A DNA stretch of 64,000 bases from assembly GCF_002909235.1 (NCBI RefSeq), contig NZ_PHQQ01000013.1:62001-126000 (forward strand). The letters are read 5' to 3'. Both the position numbers and the translations under genes were made by a program. The DNA comes from Arenibacter catalasegens (GTDB taxonomy: Bacteria; Bacteroidota; Bacteroidia; Flavobacteriales; Flavobacteriaceae). Below are positions 8,563 to 17,495 of the stretch, piece after piece. The notes below the pieces were generated by a model that saw nothing but the letters and a program-made list of their open reading frames with translations, was not told the DNA's origin and made no database searches. Within the stretch, counting starts at the first letter, position 1; each line of letters opens with the position of its first letter.

Positions 8563-9257
8563 GCTTTACGTACGGTTAACTGCTCAATTCTTTTCTCGTA
8601 ATCTTTACCTTGGAAAATACGTTGTATAAAAATTCCTGGAACGTGAATTTGGTTGGGATCCAGCTGCCCTGCTGGCACCAATTCTTCCACCTCAGCAACA
8701 GTAATCTTGGCTGCCCCACACATGGCAGGATTAAAGTTTCTCGCCGTTCCTTTAAATATTAAATTTCCTGCCTCATCCCCCTTCCAAGCTTTTACAAAAG
8801 AAAAATCGGCTTTAAAGGCCTCCTCCAGTACATACATTTTTCCATTAAACTCCCTGGTTTCCTTACCTTCGGCTACTTCAGTTCCGTAACCGGCCGGTGT
8901 ATAAAAAGCAGGGAAACCAGCCTGGGCCGCTCTACATTTCTCCGCCAATGTTCCTTGTGGCGTTAATTCCACTTCCAATTCCCCGCTTAACATTTGGCGT
9001 TCAAATTCATCATTTTCGCCAACATAGGAAGATATCATCTTCTTTATCTGACGTTTGTGTAACAATAAACCCAGACCGAAATCGTCTACCCCGGCATTAT
9101 TGGAAATACAGGTTAAGTCATTAATCCCCATCTTCACCAGTTCCGCAATTGCATTTTCGGGAATGCCACATAATCCAAATCCTCCCAGCATAAAAGTCAT
9201 ACCATCCTTTACCCCTTGTAATGCCTCTTCAACGTTGGCCACAGTTTTACGTATCAT
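8556..9257 (-). CDS. scoA: 3-oxoacid CoA-transferase subunit A
   Basis: This 233-residue alpha subunit has the glycine-rich CoA-binding segment [13 protein letters not shown] at about 24-36 and [15 protein letters not shown]. Length and motifs fit the bacterial ScoA family. It pairs with ScoB to transfer CoA between succinate and acetoacetate in the cytosol. It is the first gene of the leftward scoA - (four-helix pseudogene) - scoB unit. The stop codon at 8556 lies inside the right arm of the repeat that bounds the inserted gene. Confidence 0.92.
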   Translation of the reverse strand: MIRKTVANVEEALQGVKDGMTFMLGGFGLCGIPENAIAELVKMGINDLTCISNNAGVDDFGLGLLLHKRQIKKMISSYVGENDEFERQMLSGELEVELTPQGTLAEKCRAAQAGFPAFYTPAGYGTEVAEGKETREFNGKMYVLEEAFKADFSFVKAWKGDEAGNLIFKGTARNFNPAMCGAAKITVAEVEELVPAGQLDPNQIHVPGIFIQRIFQGKDYEKRIEQLTVRKAN

Positions 9258-9312
9258 ATAAAATCGACTTAATTAAACCAAATCCTTAATCACTCTAAAA
9301 TACAGGTTTTTA

Positions 9313-9354
9313 ACGAAAAATGCCCTTAACTTTCTTTTAAAAGCAAGGGCATTT
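9313..9354 (-). terminator. Terminator after the PBP1A gene
   Basis: AAATGCCCTT (9318-9327) pairs with AAGGGCATTT (9345-9354), and on the reverse strand the stem runs into a T stretch. It lies 24 bp past the PBP1A stop and closes the ricT-gldH-PBP operon. Confidence 0.7.
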
Positions 9355-9377
9355 CTTAAAATTATTTTCAATTTTCT

Positions 9378-11720
9378 CTAAAAATCCAAATCATCCTCGG
9401 TATCAATATCATTCTCAGATTCAATGCCCGATTTAGAGCAATCTACATTTATGGATAAATTCTCAGGTTTTTCAAAATCTTCAACAGAAACGCCCAAATC
9501 CTTATTAGCATAATTCTTTTTCATGTACAATCCCCAAATAGGAAGCGCCATGGAGGCTCCCTGTCCGTAAGTAATAGTTTTAAAATGAACAGCCTTATCA
9601 TCGCCGCCAACCCAAACACCGGTTACCAAATTTGGAACCATCCCCATAAACCAACCATCACTTTGATTTTGGGTTGTACCTGTTTTACCGGCAATCTGGT
9701 TTTTAAATTCGTACGGATAACCAGTTATAATTTCCTCGTATTCCTTGCGCCATTTGTCATAACCCGTGGTTCTTAACCTTGTTCCAGAACCTCCCTGGGT
9801 TACTCCGGACATAAGATTGACCATCGCATAGGAGACATCCTTACTTAAAACATCTTTTGTCTCTGGGACATACTCAAAAAGCACAGTTCCATTTTTATCC
9901 TCGATCCTCGTTACCATTACGGGTTTTACATATACTCCTTGGTTAGCAAAAGCACCATATGCCCCCACCATCTCATATACATTAAGGTCTGCGGTTCCCA
10001 GTGCTATGGAGGGCACCTCTGGAATATTTCCAGTAATTCCCAAATTTTTTGCAATGGCCACAACTGCTTTGGGCCCAACCTTATCTATCAATTGCGCAGT
10101 AATCGTATTTACAGAATTTGCCAATGCATGTTTAAGAGTCATCATTTCACCAGAATATTTGCCGTCCGAATTTTTAGGACACCATGGATCTGGATTTCCA
10201 TGTTTATTAGCCTCAATACAATATTGATTGTCCGGAAGAACATCACAGGGCGAAAGTCGCAATTGATCAATGGCTGCAGCATACACAAAAGGCTTAAAAG
10301 TAGACCCAACCTGCCTAGCTCCTTGAATAACATTATCATATTGAAAATGCTTGTAATCTATTCCACCTACCCAAGCCTTTACATGCCCGGATTGGGGTTC
10401 CATGGACATCATTGCCGTCTTTAGAAAGGTTTTATAATATCTAATGGAATCCATTGGGGTCATTACCGTATCCTTTTCCTTGGTCTCACTATTCCAATCA
10501 AAAACAGTCATCTCCACAGGCTCGTTAAAGGAAGCTCTAATATCCTTTTCATTTTTCCCTTGATCTTCTAGGTTATGCCACCTATGTGAGGATTTTATAG
10601 CCCTCTCCATGATCCGATCTATTTCCCCAGGAACTTCTTCAATAAAGGGAGCTGTTTTATTGCGGTCAGGGGTGTTTTGATGAAAAAATTCGGCCTGTAA
10701 TCGTTTCATATGTTCGGCAACAGCATCTTCGGCATTCTGTTGCATGCGGGAATCGATAGTGGTATAAATACGTAATCCGTCCAAGTATATATTCCATTTA
10801 TCACGCTCCCCTTTAAGTGCCGGTTTTGGATTTTTCTTAATCCATTTGTTCATAAAGCCCTGTAGGTACATTCTAAAATACGTGGCAATACCTTCCCTAT
10901 GCGATTCCGGATTATAATTGATATCCATTTTTAAGGCCTGTAGCGAATCTTTTTCAACCTCACTGATAAATTCAAATTTCGCCATCTGGCTTAATACCAA
11001 ATTTCTCTTTTCCCTAGTTAACTCTTCACGCCTTAAGGGATTGTAGTATGATGAATTCTGCAACATACCTATCAACATGGCAGATTCCTCAATTTTTAGA
11101 TTTTTAGGTTCTTTTCCAAAATAAATTCGCGATGCCGAACGGATACCATCGGCATTATTGCCAAAATCATAAATGTTGAGGTACATCTTAATAATCTCTT
11201 CTTTGGTATAACTCCGTTCCAATTGTGTGGCGATGACCCACTCCTTGGCTTTCTGTTTTATAGTTTCAAATTTGTTTCTTGACCGTACCCCAACAAAAAG
11301 CTGTCGCGCCAATTGCTGTGAAATGGTACTTGCGCCTCCACGTTTTCCCAAAAAGACAACTGCGCGTAATACCCCTTTGGCATCAATACCGGAGTGCTCA
11401 TAATAACGAACATCCTCGCTAGCGACCAGAGCATCTACTAAATTTTTTGGCAAATCTTTGTAATCAACATCGGTACGGTTGTCATCCAAATAGAACTTCC
11501 CTAAAGTCTCACCATCAGAAGAAATAATCTCGGATGCCAGTTTGGTCTGCGGATTTTCCAAGGTCTCAAACGTAGGTAACTCACCTAAAAAACCCCATGA
11601 AGCCGATAGGAACAATAGGGCAATTGCGAAAATTCCAGTCGCAAATAAGATCCAAAACCACTTAATGATTGTAAAAAAATTGTTATTGCTTTTCTTCTTC
11701 TTCTTGGTAGCTGTTGCCAT
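9378..11720 (-). CDS. Penicillin-binding protein 1A, bifunctional
   Basis: This 780-residue class A PBP polymerises and cross-links peptidoglycan. A lysine-rich cytosolic tail is followed by a membrane anchor at about 19-42. The GT51 glycosyltransferase domain has the catalytic Glu in ASEDVRYYEHSGID (E102) and GGASTISQQLARQ (129-140). The transpeptidase domain has S473-TFK (nucleophile and Lys476), SVN at 536-538 and KTGT at 679-682. All catalytic motifs are intact. The acidic C-terminal tail (EDDLDF) is Asp/Glu-rich. It starts 7 bp after gldH and is the last gene of the ricT-gldH-PBP1A unit. Confidence 0.94.
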   Translation of the reverse strand: MATATKKKKKSNNNFFTIIKWFWILFATGIFAIALLFLSASWGFLGELPTFETLENPQTKLASEIISSDGETLGKFYLDDNRTDVDYKDLPKNLVDALVASEDVRYYEHSGIDAKGVLRAVVFLGKRGGASTISQQLARQLFVGVRSRNKFETIKQKAKEWVIATQLERSYTKEEIIKMYLNIYDFGNNADGIRSASRIYFGKEPKNLKIEESAMLIGMLQNSSYYNPLRREELTREKRNLVLSQMAKFEFISEVEKDSLQALKMDINYNPESHREGIATYFRMYLQGFMNKWIKKNPKPALKGERDKWNIYLDGLRIYTTIDSRMQQNAEDAVAEHMKRLQAEFFHQNTPDRNKTAPFIEEVPGEIDRIMERAIKSSHRWHNLEDQGKNEKDIRASFNEPVEMTVFDWNSETKEKDTVMTPMDSIRYYKTFLKTAMMSMEPQSGHVKAWVGGIDYKHFQYDNVIQGARQVGSTFKPFVYAAAIDQLRLSPCDVLPDNQYCIEANKHGNPDPWCPKNSDGKYSGEMMTLKHALANSVNTITAQLIDKVGPKAVVAIAKNLGITGNIPEVPSIALGTADLNVYEMVGAYGAFANQGVYVKPVMVTRIEDKNGTVLFEYVPETKDVLSKDVSYAMVNLMSGVTQGGSGTRLRTTGYDKWRKEYEEIITGYPYEFKNQIAGKTGTTQNQSDGWFMGMVPNLVTGVWVGGDDKAVHFKTITYGQGASMALPIWGLYMKKNYANKDLGVSVEDFEKPENLSINVDCSKSGIESENDIDTEDDLDF

Positions 11721-11727
11721 AAGCCTA

Positions 11728-12210
11728 CTAATTACTTTTTTCGATTAAATATCCCACATCGGTGATACCTTCCAATTCGACAATTCCATCTACTAGGCCA
11801 TTTTTACGCATGGCATGGGAAATTTCTAAGGTATATACGCCTGAAGTTGGGAAAACGACGTTTTCTTTATACCATAATTTGTTTTCCTTTAAACTGCCAT
11901 AACCCGTTCCCAACCATTCTCCATCCGGTTTGGACATTTCATATTCCAATGTATCGCGTTGCATATCTCCGTTTGGAAACTGCAATTCTGCAATTAAAAA
12001 GAGGTTGCTATATAGGTATGTTCCGTCATTTCTTACGTTAATAAACATATCGTATTCTTGAAGAGTATCCAATTCCTTAAAAGAAAAGGCTACTACACTA
12101 TCCTTGTTCCAGATTCCGTTTTGTGTTGGACTGTATTCCGCTTTTACGGTTTGCCCATCGCAAGAAACCATAATAACTACTAACAAAAATGCACCTAAAC
12201 TCTTAAGCAT
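11728..12210 (-). CDS. gldH: Gliding motility lipoprotein GldH
   Basis: This 160-residue lipoprotein is required for gliding and for the type IX secretion machinery in Flavobacterium johnsoniae. I chose the ATG at 12210 because it opens directly into a lipoprotein signal, MLKSLGAFLLVVIMVSC, with the lipobox cysteine at about 17; an upstream in-frame extension of 27 residues is basic and lies inside ricT. The rest (NVRNDGTYLYSNLFL, DTLEYEMSKPDGEWLGTGYGS) fits the GldH family. It overlaps the end of ricT by 8 bp and is followed after 7 bp by PBP1A, implying translational coupling. Confidence 0.85.
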   Translation of the reverse strand: MLKSLGAFLLVVIMVSCDGQTVKAEYSPTQNGIWNKDSVVAFSFKELDTLQEYDMFINVRNDGTYLYSNLFLIAELQFPNGDMQRDTLEYEMSKPDGEWLGTGYGSLKENKLWYKENVVFPTSGVYTLEISHAMRKNGLVDGIVELEGITDVGYLIEKSN

Positions 12211-13372
12211 TGTTGGCAGGTCTTTTTTTATAATTGCTTTTTTTCTTTTTCTTGTTATTCCTGTTGGACCTACTCTTCTTAGGGGTGTCAAAACGGGTCA
12301 AGCTATCCTGCCCCACCACGTTCTCAAAAACCTTTTCCACTTCCTGTACATTCTCTACGGCATATTCTTCCAAACTGGCCACTTTCTCCCTATTCTTATT
12401 TTTTTCCAAAACCTCTATTACCTGATCTTTGGACAAAATATGCCAATTAGCAGGTTCGTCTTTATATGAAAACCACAGAGAAGCTTTAAAAATATCTACC
12501 TTCTGACAAAAAGCCATCCCTTTTTCGGTAAAAAGTTTGGTGTCCTGACCCGGAAAATCCTTTAAGGCATCTAAATAAACGTCCAATTCATAATTCAGAC
12601 AACACTTTAGCTTTCCACATTGCCCTGCAAGTTTTTGTGGATTAAGGGAAAGTTGCTGATAACGGGCTGCAGAAGTACTAACAGACCTAAAATCGGTTAG
12701 CCATGTGGAGCAGCACAATTCCCTGCCACAAGAGCCAATTCCGCCCAATCGTTGGGCTTCTTGCCTATAACCAATTTGTCTCATTTCTATTCGAATACCA
12801 AACGCTTTGGCCATGTCCTTGATCAACTGACGGAAATCTACACGGTCTTCTGCAGTGTAATAAAAGGTAGCCTTGGAACCATCTCCTTGAAATTCCACAT
12901 CGGAGATTTTCATCTGCAATTTTAGCACAATGGCTATTTCCCTGGCCCTCTTTTTAATTTCCTCTTCCCTGTCCCTACATTTTTGCCAAATATCGATATC
13001 CTTTTGGGAAGCCTTTCGGTAAACTTTGGGGAGTTCCGGATTGTTATAATCCTCCTTTTTCTTTTTCATTTGCATCCTTACCAATTCCCCGGTAAGGGTA
13101 ACCATGCCTACATCATGACCGGAAGTAGCTTGCGTAGCTACTATGTCACCAATAGAAAATGAAAGATTTTCGGAATTTCTGAAGAATTCTTTTCTGCTAT
13201 TTTTAAAACGGACTTCCACACAATCAAATGGTTTTTCGCCATTTGGGAGTGACATATTGGAAAGCCAATCAAATACCGTCAATTTATTACAGCCATCAGT
13301 GCCACAAGTACCATTGTTCTTGCATCCTTTAGGCTGTCCGTCCTTACCGGTTGAACAACTGCTACAACCCAT
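12203..13372 (-). CDS. ricT: RicT/YaaT-type PSP1-domain iron-sulfur protein
   Basis: This 389-residue protein has a Cys-rich N-terminus (GCSSCSTGKDG...KGCKNNGTCGTDGC, about 1-28) and the PSP1 core FYYTAEDRVDFRQLIKDMAKAFGIRIEMRQIG followed by SCGRELCCSTWL and CGKLKCCLNYE, the conserved cysteines that hold Fe-S clusters in Bacillus RicT. In Bacillus the Ric complex controls RNase Y-dependent RNA processing and phosphorelay output. Its role in flavobacteria is unproven. A lysine-rich tail ends the protein. It heads the operon with gldH and PBP1A, and a perfect inverted repeat lies 15 bp upstream of its start. Confidence 0.85.
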   Translation of the reverse strand: MGCSSCSTGKDGQPKGCKNNGTCGTDGCNKLTVFDWLSNMSLPNGEKPFDCVEVRFKNSRKEFFRNSENLSFSIGDIVATQATSGHDVGMVTLTGELVRMQMKKKKEDYNNPELPKVYRKASQKDIDIWQKCRDREEEIKKRAREIAIVLKLQMKISDVEFQGDGSKATFYYTAEDRVDFRQLIKDMAKAFGIRIEMRQIGYRQEAQRLGGIGSCGRELCCSTWLTDFRSVSTSAARYQQLSLNPQKLAGQCGKLKCCLNYELDVYLDALKDFPGQDTKLFTEKGMAFCQKVDIFKASLWFSYKDEPANWHILSKDQVIEVLEKNKNREKVASLEEYAVENVQEVEKVFENVVGQDSLTRFDTPKKSRSNRNNKKKKKSNYKKRPANNA

Positions 13373-13687
13373 ATTTCGTATCTTGGTTTAGTAAAAATGT
13401 AACACTTTTACTAAAAAAGGTTCATAAAATTATTAAACGTAAAGATAGTGTTTTTTTAATGCGATGAAAAGAAAGAGTTTCGTTGTCAGCGTTAAGCTTT
13501 ACATAAAGCAAGAAAAACAACCTCTAATAATGGAATTAAATAGTTAACCCGTCCATTAAGATGACAAAATATACCTGCCATTTTTTAATGGTCCATCGTT
13601 AAAAAAATTTTGTTTAAACCAAATAAAAAACAACCTCTCTATTATTATTAAAACAAGTTCATTTATTCTTAGAACCTCAACAAAGAG
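13373..13687. other. Intergenic region between trhO and ricT
   Basis: These 315 bp are AT-rich and hold the ricT inverted repeat on the left. The phrase AACAACCTCT occurs twice (about 13517 and 13630). I see no credible gene. A 27-codon frame at 13464-13547 is considered spurious. Confidence 0.4.
13387..13415. promoter_or_regulatory. Inverted repeat upstream of ricT
   Basis: TTTAGTAAAA (13387-13396) and TTTTACTAAA (13406-13415) are perfect 10-bp arms around a 9-bp spacer. The element lies in the ricT leader or promoter, where it could be an operator or an mRNA hairpin. No promoter motif could be firmly placed next to it. Confidence 0.45.
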
Positions 13688-14719
13688 CTACTTCTTGTAC
13701 TTTAGCACTTCTGATCGGCCCTTTTTAAAAATCTTATTGCTTACCACTTTCCCTTTTCTGAGCCTTTTCTGGTCCTCAAAAGGTAATTCATGAATTTCTT
13801 TACATTCCACGGAACAGCATTGGTTCATGGTCTCGGCACAAGCCTCACACTGGATAAAAAGCAGATGGCATGCTTCATTGGCGCAATTCACGTGGTTGTC
13901 ACATGGATTTCCACATTGATGGCAATGTGCAATGACATCATCCGTAATCCGTTCTCCCCTACGGTGATCAAAAACAAAATTCTTACCCAGAAATTTATTT
14001 TCCAGGTTCAAGTTATTTACTTGCCGGGTATATTCAATTATACCGCCTTCCAGCTGGTATACATTCTTAAAACCCTTATGTTTATAATAGGCGCTGGCTT
14101 TTTCGCATCGAATACCACCGGTACAGTACATGACCAACTTTTTATCCTCTTTATGGTCGGCAAGATCTTTTTCAATAATATCCAACGAATCCCTGAATGT
14201 ATCCACATCTGGGGTAATCGCATTCTTAAAATGTCCAATTTCACTTTCATAGTGATTCCGCATATCCACCAATAGGGTATCGGAGTCCTCCATAAGTTCA
14301 TTAAATCTAACGGCATCAACATGGATTCCCTTATTGGTAACATCAAATGAATTGTCATTCAACCCATCCGCCACGATTTTTTCACGCACTTTCACCTTTA
14401 GTTTTAAAAATGATTTGTTGTCCTGTTCAATCGCAACATTCAATCGAACATTTTCCAAAAATGTGATACTGTCCAAATGTGCTTTAAAGGCTTTGAAATT
14501 TTCGGCAGGAACGGACAATTGGGCGTTAATACCTTCATGAGCCACATAAATACGGCCTAGAACATCCAGTTCGTTCCAATGGATAAACAAATGATTTCGA
14601 AAAATTGACGGATTGCCAAGACGTGCATATTGATAGAAAGAAATGGTTAGGCGTTCCAATCCTGCCTCCTCTATTAAGGCTTCCCTTTCTTTTGCACTTA
14701 AGGTATTGTACAGTTGCAT
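13688..14719 (-). CDS. trhO: tRNA uridine(34) hydroxylase TrhO (rhodanese-like)
   Basis: This 343-residue protein belongs to the YceA/TrhO family, which uses oxygen to make 5-hydroxyuridine at the wobble position of certain tRNAs. An N-terminal acylphosphatase-like region (about 20-110, with VAHEGINAQLS) precedes a rhodanese domain with active-site C199 and C205 in YCTGGIRCEKASAY. The C-terminus has a Cys/His cluster (HCHQCGNPCDNHVNC, then CEAC and CCSVEC), likely zinc-binding. All key residues are present. The gene is transcribed leftward and has a long leader with a possible attenuator at 14834-14894. Confidence 0.9.
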   Translation of the reverse strand: MQLYNTLSAKEREALIEEAGLERLTISFYQYARLGNPSIFRNHLFIHWNELDVLGRIYVAHEGINAQLSVPAENFKAFKAHLDSITFLENVRLNVAIEQDNKSFLKLKVKVREKIVADGLNDNSFDVTNKGIHVDAVRFNELMEDSDTLLVDMRNHYESEIGHFKNAITPDVDTFRDSLDIIEKDLADHKEDKKLVMYCTGGIRCEKASAYYKHKGFKNVYQLEGGIIEYTRQVNNLNLENKFLGKNFVFDHRRGERITDDVIAHCHQCGNPCDNHVNCANEACHLLFIQCEACAETMNQCCSVECKEIHELPFEDQKRLRKGKVVSNKIFKKGRSEVLKYKK

Positions 14720-15220
14720 ACTATACTAATAGTTTAAGTTAAAGAATTAATTTACACTGCAAAAATAGGATTTATCCCTCGGGATAAAAAGGTTTAATGC
14801 TGGTTTTTTAATTTCTGCTAGGGACCTAAATTAAAAAAGGATCTTGAAGTAATCAAGACCCTTTTTAAGGTCAATATTGCTTTTTCTTTTTCATAGAATT
14901 ACAATAAAATATTGACCCACAACCCTTATTGTTTTACCAGAACAATAAGCAACCTAATTTGAGTTAGTTATTTTTTAGATGCAACAAATATGAAAAGGTT
15001 GCGTCCAAGGCCACGATTAATTAAGGCTAATCGTAAAAAAACGAATAAAACTGAAGTCGAGCGTTCTACAAATGCCTTTAAATTAAAGCATTGACAAAGA
15101 TTTTAAACTGTTCAATATTAATATTTCAATTTAAATAATCTCCTAATTTCTTCACATAAAATCCGTACCATAGGTGGTATTATGCAAAAAGAATTGGTAT
15201 TTTAGCGTCCCTAATATGAT
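14720..15220. other. Divergent 501-bp region between trhO and recA
   Basis: The region carries the trhO-leader terminator (14834-14867), a perfect 9-bp inverted repeat CTTATTGTT / AACAATAAG (14925-14949) and a small TACCA-tagg-TGGTA palindrome (15166-15179) 42 bp before recA. A basic 34-codon frame (14990-15094, forward) is possible but unsupported. No LexA-type box is recognisable. Confidence 0.45.
14834..14867 (-). terminator. Terminator hairpin in the trhO leader
   Basis: On the reverse strand AAAAAGGGTCTTGA pairs with TCAAGATCCTTTTT (one G-U pair, 14-bp stem, 4-5 nt loop) and ends in TTTTTT. It lies about 115 nt before the trhO ATG and no leftward gene ends just upstream, so it looks like an attenuator or the end of a small RNA. 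A seven-codon frame, MKKKKQY (14871-14894), ends 4 nt before the stem. Confidence 0.6.
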
Positions 15221-16234
15221 ATGAAAATGAGTTCCGAAAAAGAAGCAAAATTAAAAGCACTAAAACTTACCTTAGATAAATTGGATAAAACTTACGGAAA
15301 AGGTGCCGTAATGAAGATGGGCGATAGTATAGTACAGGACGTAGAAGTGATTTCCTCCGGTTCTTTGGGATTGGATGTAGCACTCGGTGTAGGTGGATAT
15401 CCACGTGGTAGGGTAATAGAAATATATGGACCTGAATCCTCTGGTAAGACCACACTTACGCTCCACGCCATGGCTGAGGCACAAAAAAATGGAGGTATTG
15501 CTGCTTTTATTGATGCGGAACATGCATTTGACCGTTTTTATGCCCAAAAACTTGGGGTAGATATTGATAACTTGATTATTTCCCAACCCGATAATGGGGA
15601 ACAAGCTTTGGAAATAGCCGATAATCTTATACGTTCTGGCGCTATTGATATAGTTGTTATCGACTCCGTTGCCGCCTTGACACCAAAAAGCGAAATAGAA
15701 GGTGAAATGGGCGACTCTAAAATGGGTCTTCATGCCCGATTAATGTCACAAGCCCTTAGAAAGCTTACCGGTTCTATTAGCAAAACAAATTGTACCGTAA
15801 TCTTTATTAACCAATTAAGGGAAAAAATTGGAGTAATGTTCGGCAATCCGGAAACAACCACAGGTGGTAACGCCCTTAAGTTTTATGCTTCCGTGAGACT
15901 AGATATTAGACGATCAACTCAAATTAAGGATACCGATGGTGCCGTACAAGGTAACAAGACCCGTGTTAAGGTGGTAAAAAATAAGGTTGCTCCTCCATTC
16001 AGGACCGCCGAATTTGATATTATGTACGGTGAAGGAATTTCCAAGGTTGGGGAGATCATAGACTTGGGAGTTGAATTCGAAATAATTAAGAAAAGTGGGT
16101 CATGGTTCAGCTATGGCGACACCAAGCTTGGACAGGGTAGGGATGCCGTAAAAAGTTTACTGCTAGATAATCCCGAACTACTCGAAGAACTCGAAGGCAA
16201 AATAAAAGAAGCCATCAAAACAGTAAAAGCATAA
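15221..16234 (+). CDS. recA: Recombinase RecA
   Basis: This 337-residue protein is the ATP-dependent DNA strand-exchange protein for homologous recombination. Walker A is GPESSGKT at 70-77, followed by [10 protein letters not shown] and the loop-1 and loop-2 DNA-binding regions ([39 protein letters not shown]). The normal core is complete with a short C-terminal acidic tail. A second ATG at 15227 (MSSEKEAK) is the more usual family start; both are in frame and adjacent. The gene is monocistronic, with a terminator 6 bp after the stop. Confidence 0.97.
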   Translation: MKMSSEKEAKLKALKLTLDKLDKTYGKGAVMKMGDSIVQDVEVISSGSLGLDVALGVGGYPRGRVIEIYGPESSGKTTLTLHAMAEAQKNGGIAAFIDAEHAFDRFYAQKLGVDIDNLIISQPDNGEQALEIADNLIRSGAIDIVVIDSVAALTPKSEIEGEMGDSKMGLHARLMSQALRKLTGSISKTNCTVIFINQLREKIGVMFGNPETTTGGNALKFYASVRLDIRRSTQIKDTDGAVQGNKTRVKVVKNKVAPPFRTAEFDIMYGEGISKVGEIIDLGVEFEIIKKSGSWFSYGDTKLGQGRDAVKSLLLDNPELLEELEGKIKEAIKTVKA

Positions 16235-16240
16235 ATTTAA

Positions 16241-16266
16241 AATCCCGATCCAATCGGGATTTTTTC
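16241..16266 (+). terminator. recA terminator
   Basis: AATCCCGAT and ATCGGGATT form a 9-bp GC-rich stem with a 3-nt loop followed by TTTTTC, immediately after recA. Confidence 0.88.
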
Positions 16267-16420
16267 TTTCTACACGCAACCTTTAATTCTTATCTACATC
16301 TTATAGCAAAACGTAATTGCTATGAAATCGACATGCCCTTAAAAATTACAAAAAGTCTTTGCACTTTTTAGGGCTATAGGTTTCCTAAACCATTTTTAAA
16401 CAAAATAAATAATTAAGAAT

Positions 16421-16894
16421 ATGAAACGAGTAATCTTTTTGCTGCTTGTTGCCTCTTTTTCACTCATGACATCCTGCGATATAAATGATGATGTAAACTA
16501 TCACTTTGAAGCTTTGCAGGTTAAATCTGTAGAAATGCCAGAGGCATTTGATTACGGTCAGATCTATAAAATAAAAGTTACCTATTTTAGACCGGATAAT
16601 TGTACCTTTTTCGAAGGTTTTGATGTAGTAAAGGAGGATGTAACCACCAGAAAGGTCGTTACTATTGGTACAGTGCTTGAAGATGAGGATGAATGCACTG
16701 GTGCAGGTGAAGACTTAATTGCTACATTTAACTTTGAGGTTTTGTATGATCAGCCATATTTATTCAGATATTGGACAGGAGAGGATGCCAATGGGGAGCC
16801 AACATATCTGGAAATTACCGTTCCGGTCAATGAAGAGAGCTTGACCTCAATAGTACCGACCGACGAAAACGGGTCGGCTATAATTAAGAATTAG
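16421..16894 (+). CDS. Lipoprotein of unknown function, sigma-factor operon
   Basis: This 157-residue protein starts with a lipoprotein signal (MKRVIFLLLVASFSLMTSC, lipid cysteine at about 19) followed by Asp. The mature part is acidic and beta-rich, with two cysteines (in PDNCTFFEG and DEDECTGAG) that could form a disulfide, and alternating hydrophobic strands such as YGQIYKIKVTYF and EVLYDQPYLFRYW. I do not recognise a named family. It is followed after 20 bp by an ECF sigma factor and then by a trans-envelope anti-sigma/barrel protein. A sensor or regulated envelope component is inferred from this context only. Confidence 0.75.
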   Translation: MKRVIFLLLVASFSLMTSCDINDDVNYHFEALQVKSVEMPEAFDYGQIYKIKVTYFRPDNCTFFEGFDVVKEDVTTRKVVTIGTVLEDEDECTGAGEDLIATFNFEVLYDQPYLFRYWTGEDANGEPTYLEITVPVNEESLTSIVPTDENGSAIIKN

Positions 16895-16914
16895 TTACTA
16901 ACCCAACCCATAAT

Positions 16915-17457
16915 TTGAGTAATCCAGTAGAGCTCATAAATAATTGCAAAAAGGGGGATAGACAAGCACAGGAACAGCTATATCGGGACTATTCCCGGGT
17001 ACTGTTTGGCATTTGTCTCAAATACTCACGCAATAAAACGGAGGCGGAAGATAACCTACATGATAGTTTTATGACTATCTATAGTAAAATAGAACAGTTT
17101 AAACATCAAGGCTCTTTTGAAGGCTGGATAAAGCGTATTACTGTAAATACAGTTCTTCAAAAATATAGAAAAGAGGAAAATTTAACTGTGGTTTCCGAAA
17201 ATATAGAGGAGGAAGCGCCAGAAGATTCAGGTTATGTAAATCTCGATTTGGCCACATTACTCAGTTATATACAAGAGCTTCCAAATAAATACCGCTTAAC
17301 CTTCAATCTATATGTGTTGGATGGTCATAGCCATAAAGAAATAAGTGAAATGTTAGGAACGTCCATGGGGACTTCCAAATCCAATCTTGCCCGGGCAAGA
17401 ATGATTTTAAAAGAAAAAATTGAAGCAAATAAGGCAGGGATCATAATGGAAGGGTAA
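16915..17457 (+). CDS. ECF-type RNA polymerase sigma factor
   Basis: This 180-residue sigma-70 family protein starts at TTG 16915. Region 2 is visible in LYRDYSRVLFGICLKYSRNKTEAEDNLHDSFMTIY-type sequence (about 22-56) with GSFEGWIKRITVNTVLQKYRK, and region 4 in LPNKYRLTFNLYVLDGHSHKEISEMLGTSMGTSKSNLARAR (helix-turn-helix about 137-165). It has the normal ECF size with no extra domain. The preceding lipoprotein gene ends 20 bp upstream, and the next gene, its likely anti-sigma partner, starts 38 bp downstream. It is expected to direct a small envelope regulon. Confidence 0.9.
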   Translation: MSNPVELINNCKKGDRQAQEQLYRDYSRVLFGICLKYSRNKTEAEDNLHDSFMTIYSKIEQFKHQGSFEGWIKRITVNTVLQKYRKEENLTVVSENIEEEAPEDSGYVNLDLATLLSYIQELPNKYRLTFNLYVLDGHSHKEISEMLGTSMGTSKSNLARARMILKEKIEANKAGIIMEG

Positions 17458-17495
17458 ACTTCCCTATTTGTGATTTCGGCTGAACAATTAAAAAC

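Noticed and set aside
13464-13547. 27-codon forward frame in the trhO-ricT gap
   Set aside because: No support from neighbours or structure.
14990-15094. Basic 34-codon forward frame before recA
   Set aside because: No terminator, no promoter match and no recognisable family; composition may be chance.
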